Of a stretch of 64,000 nt of DNA, positions 33,177-42,325 are shown piece by piece. Made by a program: the position numbers and the translations under genes. Under the pieces are notes generated by a model, which saw nothing but the letters and a program-made list of their open reading frames with translations, did not search any database and was not told where the DNA came from. Each line of letters begins with the position of its first letter. Within the stretch, counting starts at the first letter, position 1. This DNA comes from Bacteroidales bacterium. GTDB taxonomy: Bacteria > Bacteroidota > Bacteroidia > Bacteroidales > JAADJA01. The stretch lies in the NCBI GenBank assembly GCA_020438105.1, contig JAGQVE010000004.1, positions 1 through 64,000 of the forward strand, given 5' to 3'.

Positions 33177-34208
33177 ATGGAAAAAGAAATACTTTTTGGC
33201 AAAACATTGGATCAACTGAAGCAAGTGGTTTTGGAACTTGGACTGCCGGCTTTTACTGCTAAACAACTTGCTGATTGGTTGTATAAAAAGGAGGTGACTT
33301 CCTTTGAGGACATGACAAACCTTTCCAAAAACGCACGCAATTTACTTTCAGAAAAATATGAAGTTGGATTAGTTGCGCCTTCCTCGGTGAGTATTTCGGC
33401 TGATGGAACCAAAAAATATCTTTATCCTGTTAAAAACAAGCAGTTTATCGAAGCTGCCTACATTCCCGATCGCGACCGGGCTACCCTATGCGTTTCGTCG
33501 CAGGTGGGCTGCCGCATGGGCTGCCGCTTTTGCATGACAGCCAGGCAGGGCTTTCAAAGTAATTTAACGGCCGGAGAAATTGTAAACCAGATCCGCAGTT
33601 TGCCCGAGCGGGATTCGCTAACAAATATCGTTTACATGGGCATGGGGGAGCCCATGGATAATTACCATCATGTAATTCAGAGTCTTGAGATATTAACTGC
33701 TGATTGGGGTTTTGCAATGAGCCCCCGCAGGATTACGGTGTCAACCATAGGCATTATCGGAACCATGACAAAATTCCTGAACGACAGTGAGTGCCATTTG
33801 GCTGTTAGTCTCCATTCTCCCTTTGATGATGAGCGACGGATGCTGATGCCTGTTCAGAACAACCACCCCATTGAGGAGGTTTTAAAGGTGATCCGCGAAT
33901 ATGATATGAGTCGCCAACGGAGGGTTTCATTCGAATATATCATGTTTAAAGATCTGAATGATACACCCCGGCATGTAAATCAACTGGCCAGGTTATTAAA
34001 TGGAATTCGCTGCCGAATCAATCTAATACGGTTTCATCCCATCCCGGATGCTCCCTATCGCTCATCCTCTGATGAAACCATACAACAATTTATCGACGGA
34101 CTGAATAAAAAGGGAATCCGAACTACCCTGCGAGCGAGCCGTGGTCAGGATATCGAAGCTGCATGTGGATTGCTCTCCACCAAAGCGTTGTTAAAGCAAA
34201 AAAATTAA
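33177..34208 (+). CDS. rlmN: Dual-specificity RNA methyltransferase RlmN
   Basis: 343 residues, the usual size. The radical SAM motif CRMGCRFC (CxxxCxxC, near residue 116-123) is followed by MTARQGFQSNL, a combination diagnostic of RlmN/Cfr. The GGE-like MGMGEPMDN and the C-terminal GQDIEAACG with the essential methyl-carrying Cys are also present. The enzyme methylates C2 of A2503 in 23S rRNA and of A37 in some tRNAs. The ATG at 33177 fits a -7 element 17 bases upstream. It ends 2 bases before the convergent anti-sigma-like gene. Confidence 0.95.
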   Translation: MEKEILFGKTLDQLKQVVLELGLPAFTAKQLADWLYKKEVTSFEDMTNLSKNARNLLSEKYEVGLVAPSSVSISADGTKKYLYPVKNKQFIEAAYIPDRDRATLCVSSQVGCRMGCRFCMTARQGFQSNLTAGEIVNQIRSLPERDSLTNIVYMGMGEPMDNYHHVIQSLEILTADWGFAMSPRRITVSTIGIIGTMTKFLNDSECHLAVSLHSPFDDERRMLMPVQNNHPIEEVLKVIREYDMSRQRRVSFEYIMFKDLNDTPRHVNQLARLLNGIRCRINLIRFHPIPDAPYRSSSDETIQQFIDGLNKKGIRTTLRASRGQDIEAACGLLSTKALLKQKN

Positions 34209-34210
34209 GA

Positions 34211-35440
34211 TTATCTCAGGCGAAATTTTATTGGCAAACTAAAAATTGCCTGCATTGGTTTTCCTTCTTTTAGGGCGGGTTGCCATGCTGGCATGGATAG
34301 AATAACGCGAAGTGCTTCTTCATCGCATCCTCCTCCAATACCTCTGATTATTTTAGCATTGGTGATTAATCCATCCTTTTCAACAATGAATGAAATTACC
34401 ACCGTTCCCTGAATATCAAGGCGAGCTGCTTTTGCTGGATACTGAATGTTTTCGCTTAAATAACGCTGGAGCATTTCCTGACCGCCAGGAAATTGCGGCA
34501 TTTGGTCAACAACAGTGAAAAAGTGTTCGTTCTCATTTCGTTGAGTGTTTGGCGATTTTTTTTCTGAAGAAGCACTTTCAGTTTTAATCATAACGGAATT
34601 GGCTGCAGACTTTGGTGCCGACCTGATCGCTTTGTCTTGTACAACGGCCTCGTCCAGGTAAATGCCCTCAAATTCCTGGTTGTAAACAATCACTTCTCCA
34701 AGATAATATTCTACCGGCTGGGTTGATGCAATGGCTGCTTCAGAAGTGGCAGTTTCCATTTGGGCCTCGCTTTCTTCTGCCAATTGTTTTAATATTTGAG
34801 TATCGGCACTTGATATTTGAGGCTTTTGAATTTTCATTGGAGTTAGCTTTCCATTCCGTTTGGGCAAACTAATATCTTCATTTGCAGTTTCTAAGGTGTT
34901 TGTTTTTTCTTTTCCTGGTATTTCCGAAACATTTTTTGCACTTCCCATGCCCGATACCTCCTCAGTTTCCACTGATTGGTCATCGGCTTGATGATTTACC
35001 TGGTTTTTTGCTTTAGGCATGGGTGGAACTGTTTCATTACCTATGCTGATTTCCTCGGCGGTTTGAGGTTGCTTTATAACAACTTGATCCGTGAGAAAAT
35101 AAAGAAATCCAATAAGAATAATCAAGGAAGCTGCCGCACCAATCCATGCAATCCGACCTCTGATCTGAATTGTTTTGGCGGGTTGCTTTGGTGAACGATC
35201 ATCAAATTTTTTCTTTAAATCGTTTTTGAGGGTATCAATATTTTCTGTTAGCTGATCAACATGCTGAACCGAAGCCAAACCCTCCATAGCATCTCTGCAA
35301 AACTCACAATCATTCAAATGCATCTGAATGCTTTCCAATTCATCATTGGTCACCTCAGCTTTAGTATACCTGAGCAATGCATCCTGTGTAAGGCAGCCCG
35401 AGGGATTAAATAAACCATATGTGTTTTTGCTACTGCTCAT
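34211..35440 (-). CDS. Anti-sigma factor-like protein fused to a TonB C-terminal domain
   Basis: 409 residues. The N terminus has a zinc-finger anti-sigma motif, H-x3-C-x2-C in MHLNDCEFCRDAM (about 38-50). One membrane segment (WIGAAASLIILIGFLYFL) lies near residues 100-118. A long low-complexity periplasmic linker rich in Glu, Gln, Thr and Ser (120-310) leads to a TonB C-terminal domain (MPQFPGGQEMLQRYL, YPAKAARLDIQGTVVISFIV, GGGCDEEALRVILSMP, IKFRLR). So an N-terminal sigma-binding domain inside the cell is joined to a periplasmic domain of the kind that contacts outer-membrane receptors. Its ATG overlaps the sigma gene stop by 4 bases, implying translational coupling. Confidence 0.85.
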   Translation of the reverse strand: MSSSKNTYGLFNPSGCLTQDALLRYTKAEVTNDELESIQMHLNDCEFCRDAMEGLASVQHVDQLTENIDTLKNDLKKKFDDRSPKQPAKTIQIRGRIAWIGAAASLIILIGFLYFLTDQVVIKQPQTAEEISIGNETVPPMPKAKNQVNHQADDQSVETEEVSGMGSAKNVSEIPGKEKTNTLETANEDISLPKRNGKLTPMKIQKPQISSADTQILKQLAEESEAQMETATSEAAIASTQPVEYYLGEVIVYNQEFEGIYLDEAVVQDKAIRSAPKSAANSVMIKTESASSEKKSPNTQRNENEHFFTVVDQMPQFPGGQEMLQRYLSENIQYPAKAARLDIQGTVVISFIVEKDGLITNAKIIRGIGGGCDEEALRVILSMPAWQPALKEGKPMQAIFSLPIKFRLR

Positions 35441-36036
35441 TCTTCAAGAAAGATCTTTAAATTTCTCTTACCATTCTGTATGTAACTTTTCACATTTTTC
35501 ATGCTGTACCCCGTAATTTCAGAAACCTCCAGGTAACTTTTATTTTGTAAATATAGCAATTCAATACATGTACGTTGTTCTGTTTTCAGCTGCTTTATCC
35601 CTTGTTTTAGTTTGGGGATTTTCTCTGAAATATCAGAACTGTTATTATGATGGAAAACATCTACAGATTCCATAATTTCTGCCCGGATTTTTTCATAAAT
35701 CTCCACGCGACTCCTCTCTTCTTTACCATTTTTTCGAAGTTCCATCAGGCAATGGTTTTTTGAAACGGAGTAAATCCAGCTTTTGAAATTTTCAACTTTA
35801 TGCTCCATTAGTTTAAGATGAAGATCCTCAAATATCTGCATCACCGCATCTTTGCTGTTTTCCTCATGCTTGAGGTATTTCAAACAAACACCATAAACCA
35901 GGTGGGTATACCGGTTGAATATTTCACCAATATATTTTGTATCGGAAGTTTTTTGATACTGAAAAATCAATTTCTCATCGGAATGTGATTTAATATCACC
36001 TTCACGATCGGGCCTGAAATTGATTTTAATAAACAT
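35437..36036 (-). CDS. ECF-type RNA polymerase sigma factor
   Basis: 199 residues. Region 2 is visible in YIGEIFNRYTHLVYGVCLKY, DSKDAVMQIFEDLHLKL-like text (NSKDAVMQIFEDL) and FKSWIYSVSKNHCLMELRK. Region 4 is visible in LKTEQRTCIELLYLQNKSYL followed by EVSEITGYSMKNVKSYIQNGK. It matches the Bacteroidota sigma-70 family. It is coupled by a 4-base overlap to the anti-sigma/TonB-domain gene downstream and is divergent from the tonB gene. Its upstream region has TGTAACC (36060-36066, minus strand) but no CGTC at the right distance, so autoregulation is not shown. Confidence 0.9.
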   Translation of the reverse strand: MFIKINFRPDREGDIKSHSDEKLIFQYQKTSDTKYIGEIFNRYTHLVYGVCLKYLKHEENSKDAVMQIFEDLHLKLMEHKVENFKSWIYSVSKNHCLMELRKNGKEERSRVEIYEKIRAEIMESVDVFHHNNSSDISEKIPKLKQGIKQLKTEQRTCIELLYLQNKSYLEVSEITGYSMKNVKSYIQNGKRNLKIFLEE

Positions 36037-36189
36037 GTGGAATTTGCTTTAGGGCAATTGGTTACAAACTTTATACCATGTGCTATAACGCAGTTTCTGA
36101 AAAAAAATTGATTCTGTTTTATGGAATTTCTGCTGTTTGCTCATCTCAATATCAACTAAACAAATTACGAACCTTTAAAATTCAAAACT

Positions 36190-36888
36190 ATGAAAAACAG
36201 TAAATCATTAGTAAATTATGCTAAAACAAAAAATGGGAAACTCGAAAAAAAGCGAAGTTTGTTCTTTCAGATCGGAATGATCCTCAGCCTTGCTTTTGTG
36301 CTCGCGGCCTTTGAATGGACTACTGTCAGAACTTATACCTTATCCGACTGGAATCTTGGTGAGAATATTCCAATTGAGCAAATGATTGATGTTACAGTTC
36401 AGGAGCAGCCCAAACCAAAACCTAAGCCGGTTATTCAAACTTCGATCATTGAAATAATCGATAACAACACACCTGTCGAAGTTGAAGAAATCATTTGGGA
36501 AGAGCCGGATGAGGGATTAAACGATTTAGACTATTTTGTAGACGAAGAGTCAGGTGAAGAGGAAGAAGAACCGGTTATTTTTATTTCATCTGAGCAGAAG
36601 CCTTTATTCCCCGGCGGTGATAAAGCGATGTACGACTTTTTGTATGATCGGATTAAATATCCTGAAATTGCAAGGGAATTGGGAATTCAAGGTACTGTTT
36701 ATGTCAAGTTTGTGGTATGGAATGATGGCTCTATCAGAAACATTCAATTGTTAAGGGGAATTGGCGGTGGTTGTGATGAAGAGGCCTTAAGAATTGTAAA
36801 ATTGATGCCCAAATGGAAACCCGGATTGCAAAGAACCCTCCCTGTAAATGTGCAAATGGTTTTACCGGTTAAGTTTGTTTTAAAATAA
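36190..36888 (+). CDS. TonB-family energy transducer
   Basis: 232 residues. A cytoplasmic basic N terminus is followed by one membrane anchor (FFQIGMILSLAFVLAAFEW, about 26-44), a proline/glutamate periplasmic spacer (EQPKPKPKPVIQ, EEEEEPVIF) and a TonB C-terminal domain (PLFPGGDKAMYDFLYDRIKY, IQGTVYVKFVVWNDGS, GGGCDEEALRIVKLMP, VNVQMVLPVKFVLK). The family carries proton-motive-force energy to outer-membrane receptors; ExbB/ExbD are not in the window. It is followed after 6 bases by the VIT/vWA gene, so the two form an operon. Its C-terminal domain resembles that of the neighbouring anti-sigma protein closely (IRGIGGGCDEEALR vs LRGIGGGCDEEALR), suggesting recent duplication. Confidence 0.9.
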   Translation: MKNSKSLVNYAKTKNGKLEKKRSLFFQIGMILSLAFVLAAFEWTTVRTYTLSDWNLGENIPIEQMIDVTVQEQPKPKPKPVIQTSIIEIIDNNTPVEVEEIIWEEPDEGLNDLDYFVDEESGEEEEEPVIFISSEQKPLFPGGDKAMYDFLYDRIKYPEIARELGIQGTVYVKFVVWNDGSIRNIQLLRGIGGGCDEEALRIVKLMPKWKPGLQRTLPVNVQMVLPVKFVLK

Positions 36889-36894
36889 AAAGTC

Positions 36895-39234
36895 ATGAAA
36901 AGTATATTAATAAAACTGAAATCGCTGTTCATCATCAGTCTTCTGCTCTTACAAGGCGGAAGACTGATTAGTCAACCAGAAACAATCCCTGACAAAACGG
37001 AATCTCCGTATTTCTTTGTACAGTCGGATGATCCGGATGCAGAAGCGCTCCCATTAAAATCTACATCTGCTGAAGTAAATATCGCCGGCGTGATTGCCGA
37101 TGTAAAGGTGAAGCAAGTATATAAAAACGAAGGGACCAAACCCATAGAAGCCATTTATGTTTTTCCGGGATCGACGCGGGCCGCGGTTTACGGCATGCAA
37201 ATGACCATTGGTGAACGAACCATTATTGCCAAGATTGAGGAAAAACAAAAAGCTCGTCAGGATTATGAGGCAGCAAAACAAAATGGTCAGAGTGCCTCTT
37301 TGCTCGAACAGCAACGACCCAATGTTTTCCAGATGAATGTGGCCAATATCATGCCCGGCGACCTTATCAAAGTGGAACTTTTTTACACCAAATTACTGGT
37401 ACCTGAAGAAGGTATTTACGAATTTGTTTACCCTACTGTGGTAGGCCCGCGCTATAGCAGTCCGAGCGAAGACCTTGCTAGTGCAGGCAACAAGTGGGTT
37501 TCGAATCCATATACCCATGAGGGCGAACTTCCACTTTACAAGTTCAACCTGAAAGTGAATCTCAATGCCGGTATGCCCTTGCAGGATGTGGTTTGCCCTA
37601 CACACCAGGCCGATGTGCAATTTCTGAATGCCAACAAGGTGAAAATTGAATTGCCGGAGACTGAAAGCGCTGGAGGAAACCGTGATTTCATCTTGAAATA
37701 CAGATTAAAGGGAAACCAAATTCAGTCGGGTTTGCTCACTTATGAGGGCGAAGAAGAAAACTTCTTTTTATTAATGGTTCAGCCTCCCGAGCAGGTAAAG
37801 CCTGAAAATATTCCTCCTCGGGAATATGTGTTTATTGTTGATGTTTCCGGGTCCATGTATGGTTTTCCGTTGGATGTAACCAAAGAATTGCTTAATAATC
37901 TGATTGGCAATTTACGGTCAGTTGATAAGTTTAATGTGTTATTGTTTGCCGGCGATTCAGAACTGTTTTCGCCTGAATCAGTTGAAGCCAATTCTGCTAA
38001 TATAAAATCAGCGATCAGTTTTATAGAGAACCAGCGCGGAGGGGGCGGAACAGAATTGTTACCAGCCCTGAAACGTGCCCTGGCACTGAAAGGTACTGAA
38101 GATTATGCACGTACCTTCGTTATTGCAACTGATGGGTATGTTTCGGTTGAAAAAGACGCCTTTGATCTGATCCGCAAGAATATGGGAAAAGCTAACTTTT
38201 TCACTTTTGGGATAGGCACCTCCGTTAACCGATTTTTGGTTGAAGGAATGGCACATGTTGGCAAAGGAATTCCATTTATTGCAATCAACCAAACTGAAGC
38301 CAAATCAATGGCCGTTAAATTCAGAAGTTATGTAACTAACCCTGTATTGACAAATATCCATGTGAATTTTGAAGGTTTGGATGTGTATGATGTGGAACCC
38401 CTCGAAGTACCGGATGTATTTTCCGAAAGACCCCTTTTGGTTTATGGAAAATATCGTGGACAGGCTAATGGCTCAGTGAAAGTTATCGGGAAAACGGGAA
38501 CTCAAAACTTTGAATGGGGAATGGGGATCAGAAATGAAAATGGTGCTTCTGACAATTCAGCATTGCGCTATTTATGGGCTCGTGAACGGATCCGGCTGCT
38601 AGATGATTACAGCAACCTGGCCCAGAATGAAGAGCATGCCGATGAGATGACTTCACTTGGTTTGAAATACAATTTATTGACTGCCTATACTTCATTTGTT
38701 GCAATTGACTCGCAGGTTCGAAATGATGGTGGTGAACAAACAACCGTTAAACAACCCTTACCGCTGCCATTGGGTGTTAGTGATTATGCGGTTGGAGCCA
38801 ATGGCTATTTTAACGGAGTTATGTTAAATAAAAGCAGTATGAACAGATCAGTGTCTTCTAATGCACTTGATTGCATGGTCATTGTAGAAAACATTGAACT
38901 TGAGGAATCAAATGAACCGGTAATATTCTCTATTGCTGAAAAGCAACCCGAGTATTCGGGTGGGACCACGGCACTTTTGAGTTTTATTTCAAGTAATTTT
39001 ATTTATCCGAAGGAAATCACTGGTAAAGGAGTTTATGGAACCATAATCCTGCAATTTGTTGTGAAAGCAGATGGTACTCTGGAAGACATTGAGGTGCTTA
39101 AAGGACTGGAAGTTCTGTTGGATAAGGAAGCTGTACGTGTGCTGAAATTAACCAGTGGTAAATGGAGTCCGGGGCTTCAACGAGGAAAAGCTGTTAATGT
39201 AAAGATGACCATTCCTATACGAATAGAACCGTAA
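36895..39234 (+). CDS. VIT and von Willebrand A domain protein with TonB C-terminal domain
   Basis: 779 residues. A signal peptide (SLFIISLLLLQGGRLISQ) is followed by a VIT domain (about 45-170; VNIAGVIADVKVKQVYKNEG, YVFPGSTRAAVYGMQM, QQRPNVFQMNVANIMPGD). A vWA domain comes next (about 310-480) with an intact MIDAS: DVSGSMYG, a Thr in GGGGTELLPAL, and ATDGYVS. Near residues 690-779 is a degenerate TonB C-terminal domain (KQPEYSGGTTALLSF, GVYGTIILQFVVKADG, KWSPGLQRGKAVNV). VIT-vWA proteins (inter-alpha-trypsin heavy-chain-like) bind ligands through a metal ion. The TonB-type tail is unusual and shared with both neighbours. It is probably periplasmic or outer-membrane associated; function unknown. 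Confidence 0.85.
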   Translation: MKSILIKLKSLFIISLLLLQGGRLISQPETIPDKTESPYFFVQSDDPDAEALPLKSTSAEVNIAGVIADVKVKQVYKNEGTKPIEAIYVFPGSTRAAVYGMQMTIGERTIIAKIEEKQKARQDYEAAKQNGQSASLLEQQRPNVFQMNVANIMPGDLIKVELFYTKLLVPEEGIYEFVYPTVVGPRYSSPSEDLASAGNKWVSNPYTHEGELPLYKFNLKVNLNAGMPLQDVVCPTHQADVQFLNANKVKIELPETESAGGNRDFILKYRLKGNQIQSGLLTYEGEEENFFLLMVQPPEQVKPENIPPREYVFIVDVSGSMYGFPLDVTKELLNNLIGNLRSVDKFNVLLFAGDSELFSPESVEANSANIKSAISFIENQRGGGGTELLPALKRALALKGTEDYARTFVIATDGYVSVEKDAFDLIRKNMGKANFFTFGIGTSVNRFLVEGMAHVGKGIPFIAINQTEAKSMAVKFRSYVTNPVLTNIHVNFEGLDVYDVEPLEVPDVFSERPLLVYGKYRGQANGSVKVIGKTGTQNFEWGMGIRNENGASDNSALRYLWARERIRLLDDYSNLAQNEEHADEMTSLGLKYNLLTAYTSFVAIDSQVRNDGGEQTTVKQPLPLPLGVSDYAVGANGYFNGVMLNKSSMNRSVSSNALDCMVIVENIELEESNEPVIFSIAEKQPEYSGGTTALLSFISSNFIYPKEITGKGVYGTIILQFVVKADGTLEDIEVLKGLEVLLDKEAVRVLKLTSGKWSPGLQRGKAVNVKMTIPIRIEP

Positions 39235-39267
39235 ACTAAATATTAACAAACCCAGAAGCCATGAGGT

Positions 39268-39305
39268 AAAGCCCGGAAGTAGAAAAGCTATTTCCGGGCT
39301 TTTTG
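39268..39305 (+). terminator. Intrinsic terminator after the VIT/vWA gene
   Basis: AAAGCCCGGAAGTAG (39268-39282) pairs with CTATTTCCGGGCTTT (39288-39302) apart from one G-T, followed by T residues. Confidence 0.85.
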
Positions 39306-39375
39306 TTTCTAAATTTATCGAGAATAGATGAATTATTTGAAAACGTTAAATATTTCCAAAAAAAAGAGTTAATCC

Positions 39376-39406
39376 CTTGGTATTAATAAAAATCCCTCTA
39401 CTTTTG
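39376..39406 (+). promoter_or_regulatory. Promoter of the methylmalonyl-CoA operon
   Basis: CTTG (39376-39379), a 19-base spacer and TACTTTTG (39399-39406). The epimerase start is 27 bases downstream. Confidence 0.6.
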
Positions 39407-39433
39407 TGAATCAATTAACAATAGAAATTTATT

Positions 39434-39835
39434 ATGAAACCTACTCACATTGAGCACATTGGAATTGCAGTAAAAAGTCTGGATGAAGCGATTCCATTCT
39501 ACGAAAAAGTACTTGGATTAGAATGTTATGCTATCGAAGAGGTGGCGGATCAAAAAGTGAAAACCGCTTTTTTTATGGTTGGGCAAACCAAGATAGAATT
39601 ACTCGAATCTACCGATCCTGAGGGACCCATTGGTAAATTCATCGAAAAGAAGGGTCAGGGTATCCATCACATCGCTTTTGCACAGGAGAATGTAAATGAT
39701 GCACTTAAACAAGCTGAAGAGAACGGAGTCCAACTCATTGATAGAACATCGCGCAAAGGAGCTGAAGGCCTCAACATAGGCTTCCTTCATCCCAAATCGA
39801 CATTTGGTGTATTGATGGAGTTTTGTGGAAAATAG
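39434..39835 (+). CDS. mce: Methylmalonyl-CoA epimerase
   Basis: 133 residues, a vicinal-oxygen-chelate fold of the expected length. The metal ligands are visible: His in HIEHIGIAV (near residue 8), His in IHHIAF (near 78), and Glu in VLMEFCG (near 130). The enzyme interconverts (R)- and (S)-methylmalonyl-CoA between the B12-dependent mutase and the decarboxylase/carboxylase. It stands at the head of the decarboxylase operon, 128 bases before its alpha subunit. The gap holds a degenerate short repeat rather than a new promoter, so co-transcription is likely. This order is standard in propionate-forming Bacteroidota. Confidence 0.93.
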   Translation: MKPTHIEHIGIAVKSLDEAIPFYEKVLGLECYAIEEVADQKVKTAFFMVGQTKIELLESTDPEGPIGKFIEKKGQGIHHIAFAQENVNDALKQAEENGVQLIDRTSRKGAEGLNIGFLHPKSTFGVLMEFCGK

Positions 39836-39900
39836 TTGAATTGGTTAAATCAGTTTAATTAGTTTAAACAGTTGAATTAGTTAAACTGGTTGAGTTGGGA
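39836..39900. repeat. Degenerate AT-rich tandem repeat (GTTnAATTnGTTnAA-like)
   Basis: About five imperfect copies of an 11-13-base unit related to GTTGAATTAGTTAAA (for example TTGAATTGGTTAAATCAG, TTTAATTAGTTTAAACAG, TTGAATTAGTTAAACTGG). It fills the gap between epimerase and decarboxylase genes. Confidence 0.6.
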
Positions 39901-39963
39901 AACTGAAAGTTAGGCCATCAGCAAAGAATTAGAATTTTATATTATCCAAAAACAAGAGAAACC

Positions 39964-41523
39964 ATGAGCAACCAGGATAAGGTTCGTCAGTTGGTTGAAC
40001 TGAGAGAGAAAGCCCGCCTTGGTGGAGGTGAACACCGTATCGAGGATCAGCATAAAAAGGGAAAATACACAGCCCGCGAACGGATCGAAATGATCCTCGA
40101 CGAAGGAAGTTTCGAGGAGTTTGATATGTTCGTAACACACCGCAGCCACGACTTTGGACTAGAAAACCAGCACTATCTTTCGGATGGTGTGATCACTGGC
40201 CACGGAACCATCGACGGACGTGTGGTTTATATTTTCTCACAGGATTTCACGGTCTTTGGCGGCTCACTTTCCGAAACCTTTGCACTGAAGGTGTGTAAGG
40301 TGATGGACCAGGCCATGAAAGTGGGCGCACCCATCATTGGGATCAACGACAGCGGCGGCGCCCGTATTCAGGAAGGGGTGAAGAGCCTCGCGGGATATGC
40401 CGAAATTTTCCAAAGAAACATCATGGCTTCGGGTGTGATTCCGCAGATCTCGGCCATTTTCGGCCCATGTGCCGGTGGAGCTGTTTATTCTCCGGCACTC
40501 ACCGATGTGATCATTATGAGTGAAAAAACCAGTTACATGTTTGTGACCGGTCCAAGGGTGACAAAAACCGTAACCGGAGAAGATATTTCTACCGAAGATT
40601 TGGGAGGTGCAGATGTGCATACTTCTAAATCAGGCGTTGCACATTTTAAAGCGGATGACGAACAGGAAGGATTTATGTTGATCCGCAAAGTGCTGGAATA
40701 TCTTCCGCAAAATAACCTGGAAGATCCGCCATTGGCAGAATGTAACGATCCAATCGATCGAATGGACGACAGCCTGAATGAGGTGATCCCTGAAGATCCC
40801 AATAAACCATACAATGTAAAAGATGTAATTTATCCCATCGTTGATCATGGTGAGTTCCTGGAGTTTCACAGGCATTACGCCAAAAACATTGTGGTTGGAT
40901 TCGCACATTTTAATGGAATCCCCTGTGGGATCGTAGCTAACCAGCCAAATTTCCTGGCGGGTGTTCTCGATATAAATTCTTCCAGGAAAGCAGCAAGGTT
41001 TGTCCGTTTTTGCGATGCGTTTAATATTCCAATTGTCACCCTTGTTGATGTTCCGGGATTTTTGCCCGGTAGTGCCCAGGAATACGGTGGCATCATCACT
41101 CATGGTGCTAAACTGATGTTTGCCTACGGTGAAGCTACAGTGCCAAAGGTGACCATCACTTTAAGGAAATCGTATGGAGGAGCACATGATGTGATGGGAT
41201 CGAAACAATTGCGGGGCGATATCAACTATGCATGGCCAACTGCTGAAATAGCCGTGATGGGACCCAAAGGGGCCATTGAAGTGTTGGAAGGTAAAAATAT
41301 TGCCAAAATTGAAGATCAGAAAGAAAGAGCCAATTACTTTGCAAACAAGGAACAAGAATACCGTGATAAATTTGCCAATCCCTACGAAGCAGCTCGCTAC
41401 GGTTATATCGACGATGTGATTGAACCTCGAAATACCCGTTTCAGGATCATTCGTGCGTTGAGTACGCTTTCAACCAAAAAGGATAAAAACCCGGTGAAAA
41501 AACACAGCAATATTCCACTTTAA
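39964..41523 (+). CDS. mmdA: Methylmalonyl-CoA decarboxylase alpha subunit (carboxyltransferase)
   Basis: 519 residues, the typical length of MmdA/PccB. Carboxyltransferase signatures are intact: [12 protein letters not shown] (first oxyanion hole, about 130-141), [30 protein letters not shown], and [17 protein letters not shown]. It transfers the carboxyl group between methylmalonyl-CoA and the biotin of the carrier subunit. The next three genes encode a small membrane subunit, biotin carrier and sodium pump, with no biotin carboxylase. That identifies the sodium-translocating decarboxylase rather than an ATP-driven propionyl-CoA carboxylase. It works in the cytoplasm, on the membrane-bound complex. 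Confidence 0.93.
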   Translation: MSNQDKVRQLVELREKARLGGGEHRIEDQHKKGKYTARERIEMILDEGSFEEFDMFVTHRSHDFGLENQHYLSDGVITGHGTIDGRVVYIFSQDFTVFGGSLSETFALKVCKVMDQAMKVGAPIIGINDSGGARIQEGVKSLAGYAEIFQRNIMASGVIPQISAIFGPCAGGAVYSPALTDVIIMSEKTSYMFVTGPRVTKTVTGEDISTEDLGGADVHTSKSGVAHFKADDEQEGFMLIRKVLEYLPQNNLEDPPLAECNDPIDRMDDSLNEVIPEDPNKPYNVKDVIYPIVDHGEFLEFHRHYAKNIVVGFAHFNGIPCGIVANQPNFLAGVLDINSSRKAARFVRFCDAFNIPIVTLVDVPGFLPGSAQEYGGIITHGAKLMFAYGEATVPKVTITLRKSYGGAHDVMGSKQLRGDINYAWPTAEIAVMGPKGAIEVLEGKNIAKIEDQKERANYFANKEQEYRDKFANPYEAARYGYIDDVIEPRNTRFRIIRALSTLSTKKDKNPVKKHSNIPL

Positions 41524-41534
41524 AAAATATAAAG

Positions 41535-41897
41535 ATGTTTGCAGAGATAACATTTGACTTTTCAGCCATTTCGGAATTCTCCGTTGTACTGGCAGTGGTG
41601 GGATACCTCACGGTGTTTTTTGCCCTTGTGGTCATGTATTTTGTGTATAACAACATTCCCAAACTGATCAATCTGAAGACCAGGCAACGGCTCAGGAAAG
41701 AAGGAAAACACGTCGAGGCCGATGATGAACTGGCCATGGTAGGAGAGGTGAATGCTGCCATCAGTATGGCTTTATTTATGTACCTGAACGAACACGATGA
41801 AGAGAGCCATACCCTTACCATTAAAAATGTTCAACGATCCTACACGCCCTGGAGCTCAAAAATTTATAATGTCAACGATTACTTTAAAATGAAATAA
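41535..41897 (+). CDS. Decarboxylase small membrane subunit (OadG/MmdD-like)
   Basis: 120 residues with one strong membrane segment (SVVLAVVGYLTVFFALVVMYFVY-like region, about 14-40). A cytoplasmic charged tail follows, ending in AIMKNVQRSYTPWSSKIYN-type sequence, with a conserved PWSSKIY motif. Gamma/delta subunits of this kind anchor the carboxyltransferase to the sodium pump and assist assembly. Identity rests mainly on position, 11 bases after mmdA and 5 bases before the biotin carrier, together with size and topology. An opposite-strand frame of similar length is a shadow. Confidence 0.8.
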   Translation: MFAEITFDFSAISEFSVVLAVVGYLTVFFALVVMYFVYNNIPKLINLKTRQRLRKEGKHVEADDELAMVGEVNAAISMALFMYLNEHDEESHTLTIKNVQRSYTPWSSKIYNVNDYFKMK

Positions 41898-41902
41898 AAC
41901 CC

Positions 41903-42325
41903 ATGAAGAAATTTAAATTCACCATACGGGGAAACGATTACGATGTAGAGGTGCACAAGTTTGAGGACAACATCGCCAAAGTGGAGGTAAACGGAACTTG
42001 TTACGAAGTGGAAGTTCACAAGCAGGTGGCACAGCCCAAAACACCTATGCTGGTTCGTCAGGAGGTGCCGGCCCCACGTCGCAGCGAAACGAAGATCAAA
42101 AAAAGCATCGGTTCTTTCCAGATCAAGGCCCCCCTGCCCGGCAATATCATGCAGGTATTGGTTCGTACAGGTGATGAGGTGAAAAAAGGCGATAAACTAC
42201 TGGTTTACGAAGCAATGAAAATGGAAAACAGCATCCTTGCGGAAAAAGATGGTAGTATTTCAGCCATAAAAGTTCAGCCCGGCGATAGTGTCCTGGAAGG
42301 TGATGTGTTAATTGAATTATCATGA
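41903..42325 (+). CDS. mmdC: Biotin carboxyl carrier subunit of the decarboxylase
   Basis: 140 residues. The biotinyl domain occupies the C-terminal 70 residues with the biotin attachment motif EAMKMEN (Lys near residue 105). It is flanked by the APLPGNIMQVLV and GDVLIEL strands. An N-terminal domain of about 60 residues (FKFTIRGNDYDVEVHKFED) and a short basic linker (QEVPAPRRSETKIKK) precede it, replacing the long Ala/Pro linkers of other carriers. It shuttles the carboxyl group from MmdA to the sodium-pump subunit. Its stop overlaps the start of the pump gene by 4 bases (ATGA), indicating coupled translation. Confidence 0.93.
   Translation: MKKFKFTIRGNDYDVEVHKFEDNIAKVEVNGTCYEVEVHKQVAQPKTPMLVRQEVPAPRRSETKIKKSIGSFQIKAPLPGNIMQVLVRTGDEVKKGDKLLVYEAMKMENSILAEKDGSISAIKVQPGDSVLEGDVLIELS

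Noticed and set aside
40630..41103. 157-codon frame opposite mmdA
   Set aside because: Antisense to the best conserved carboxyltransferase motifs; no independent support.
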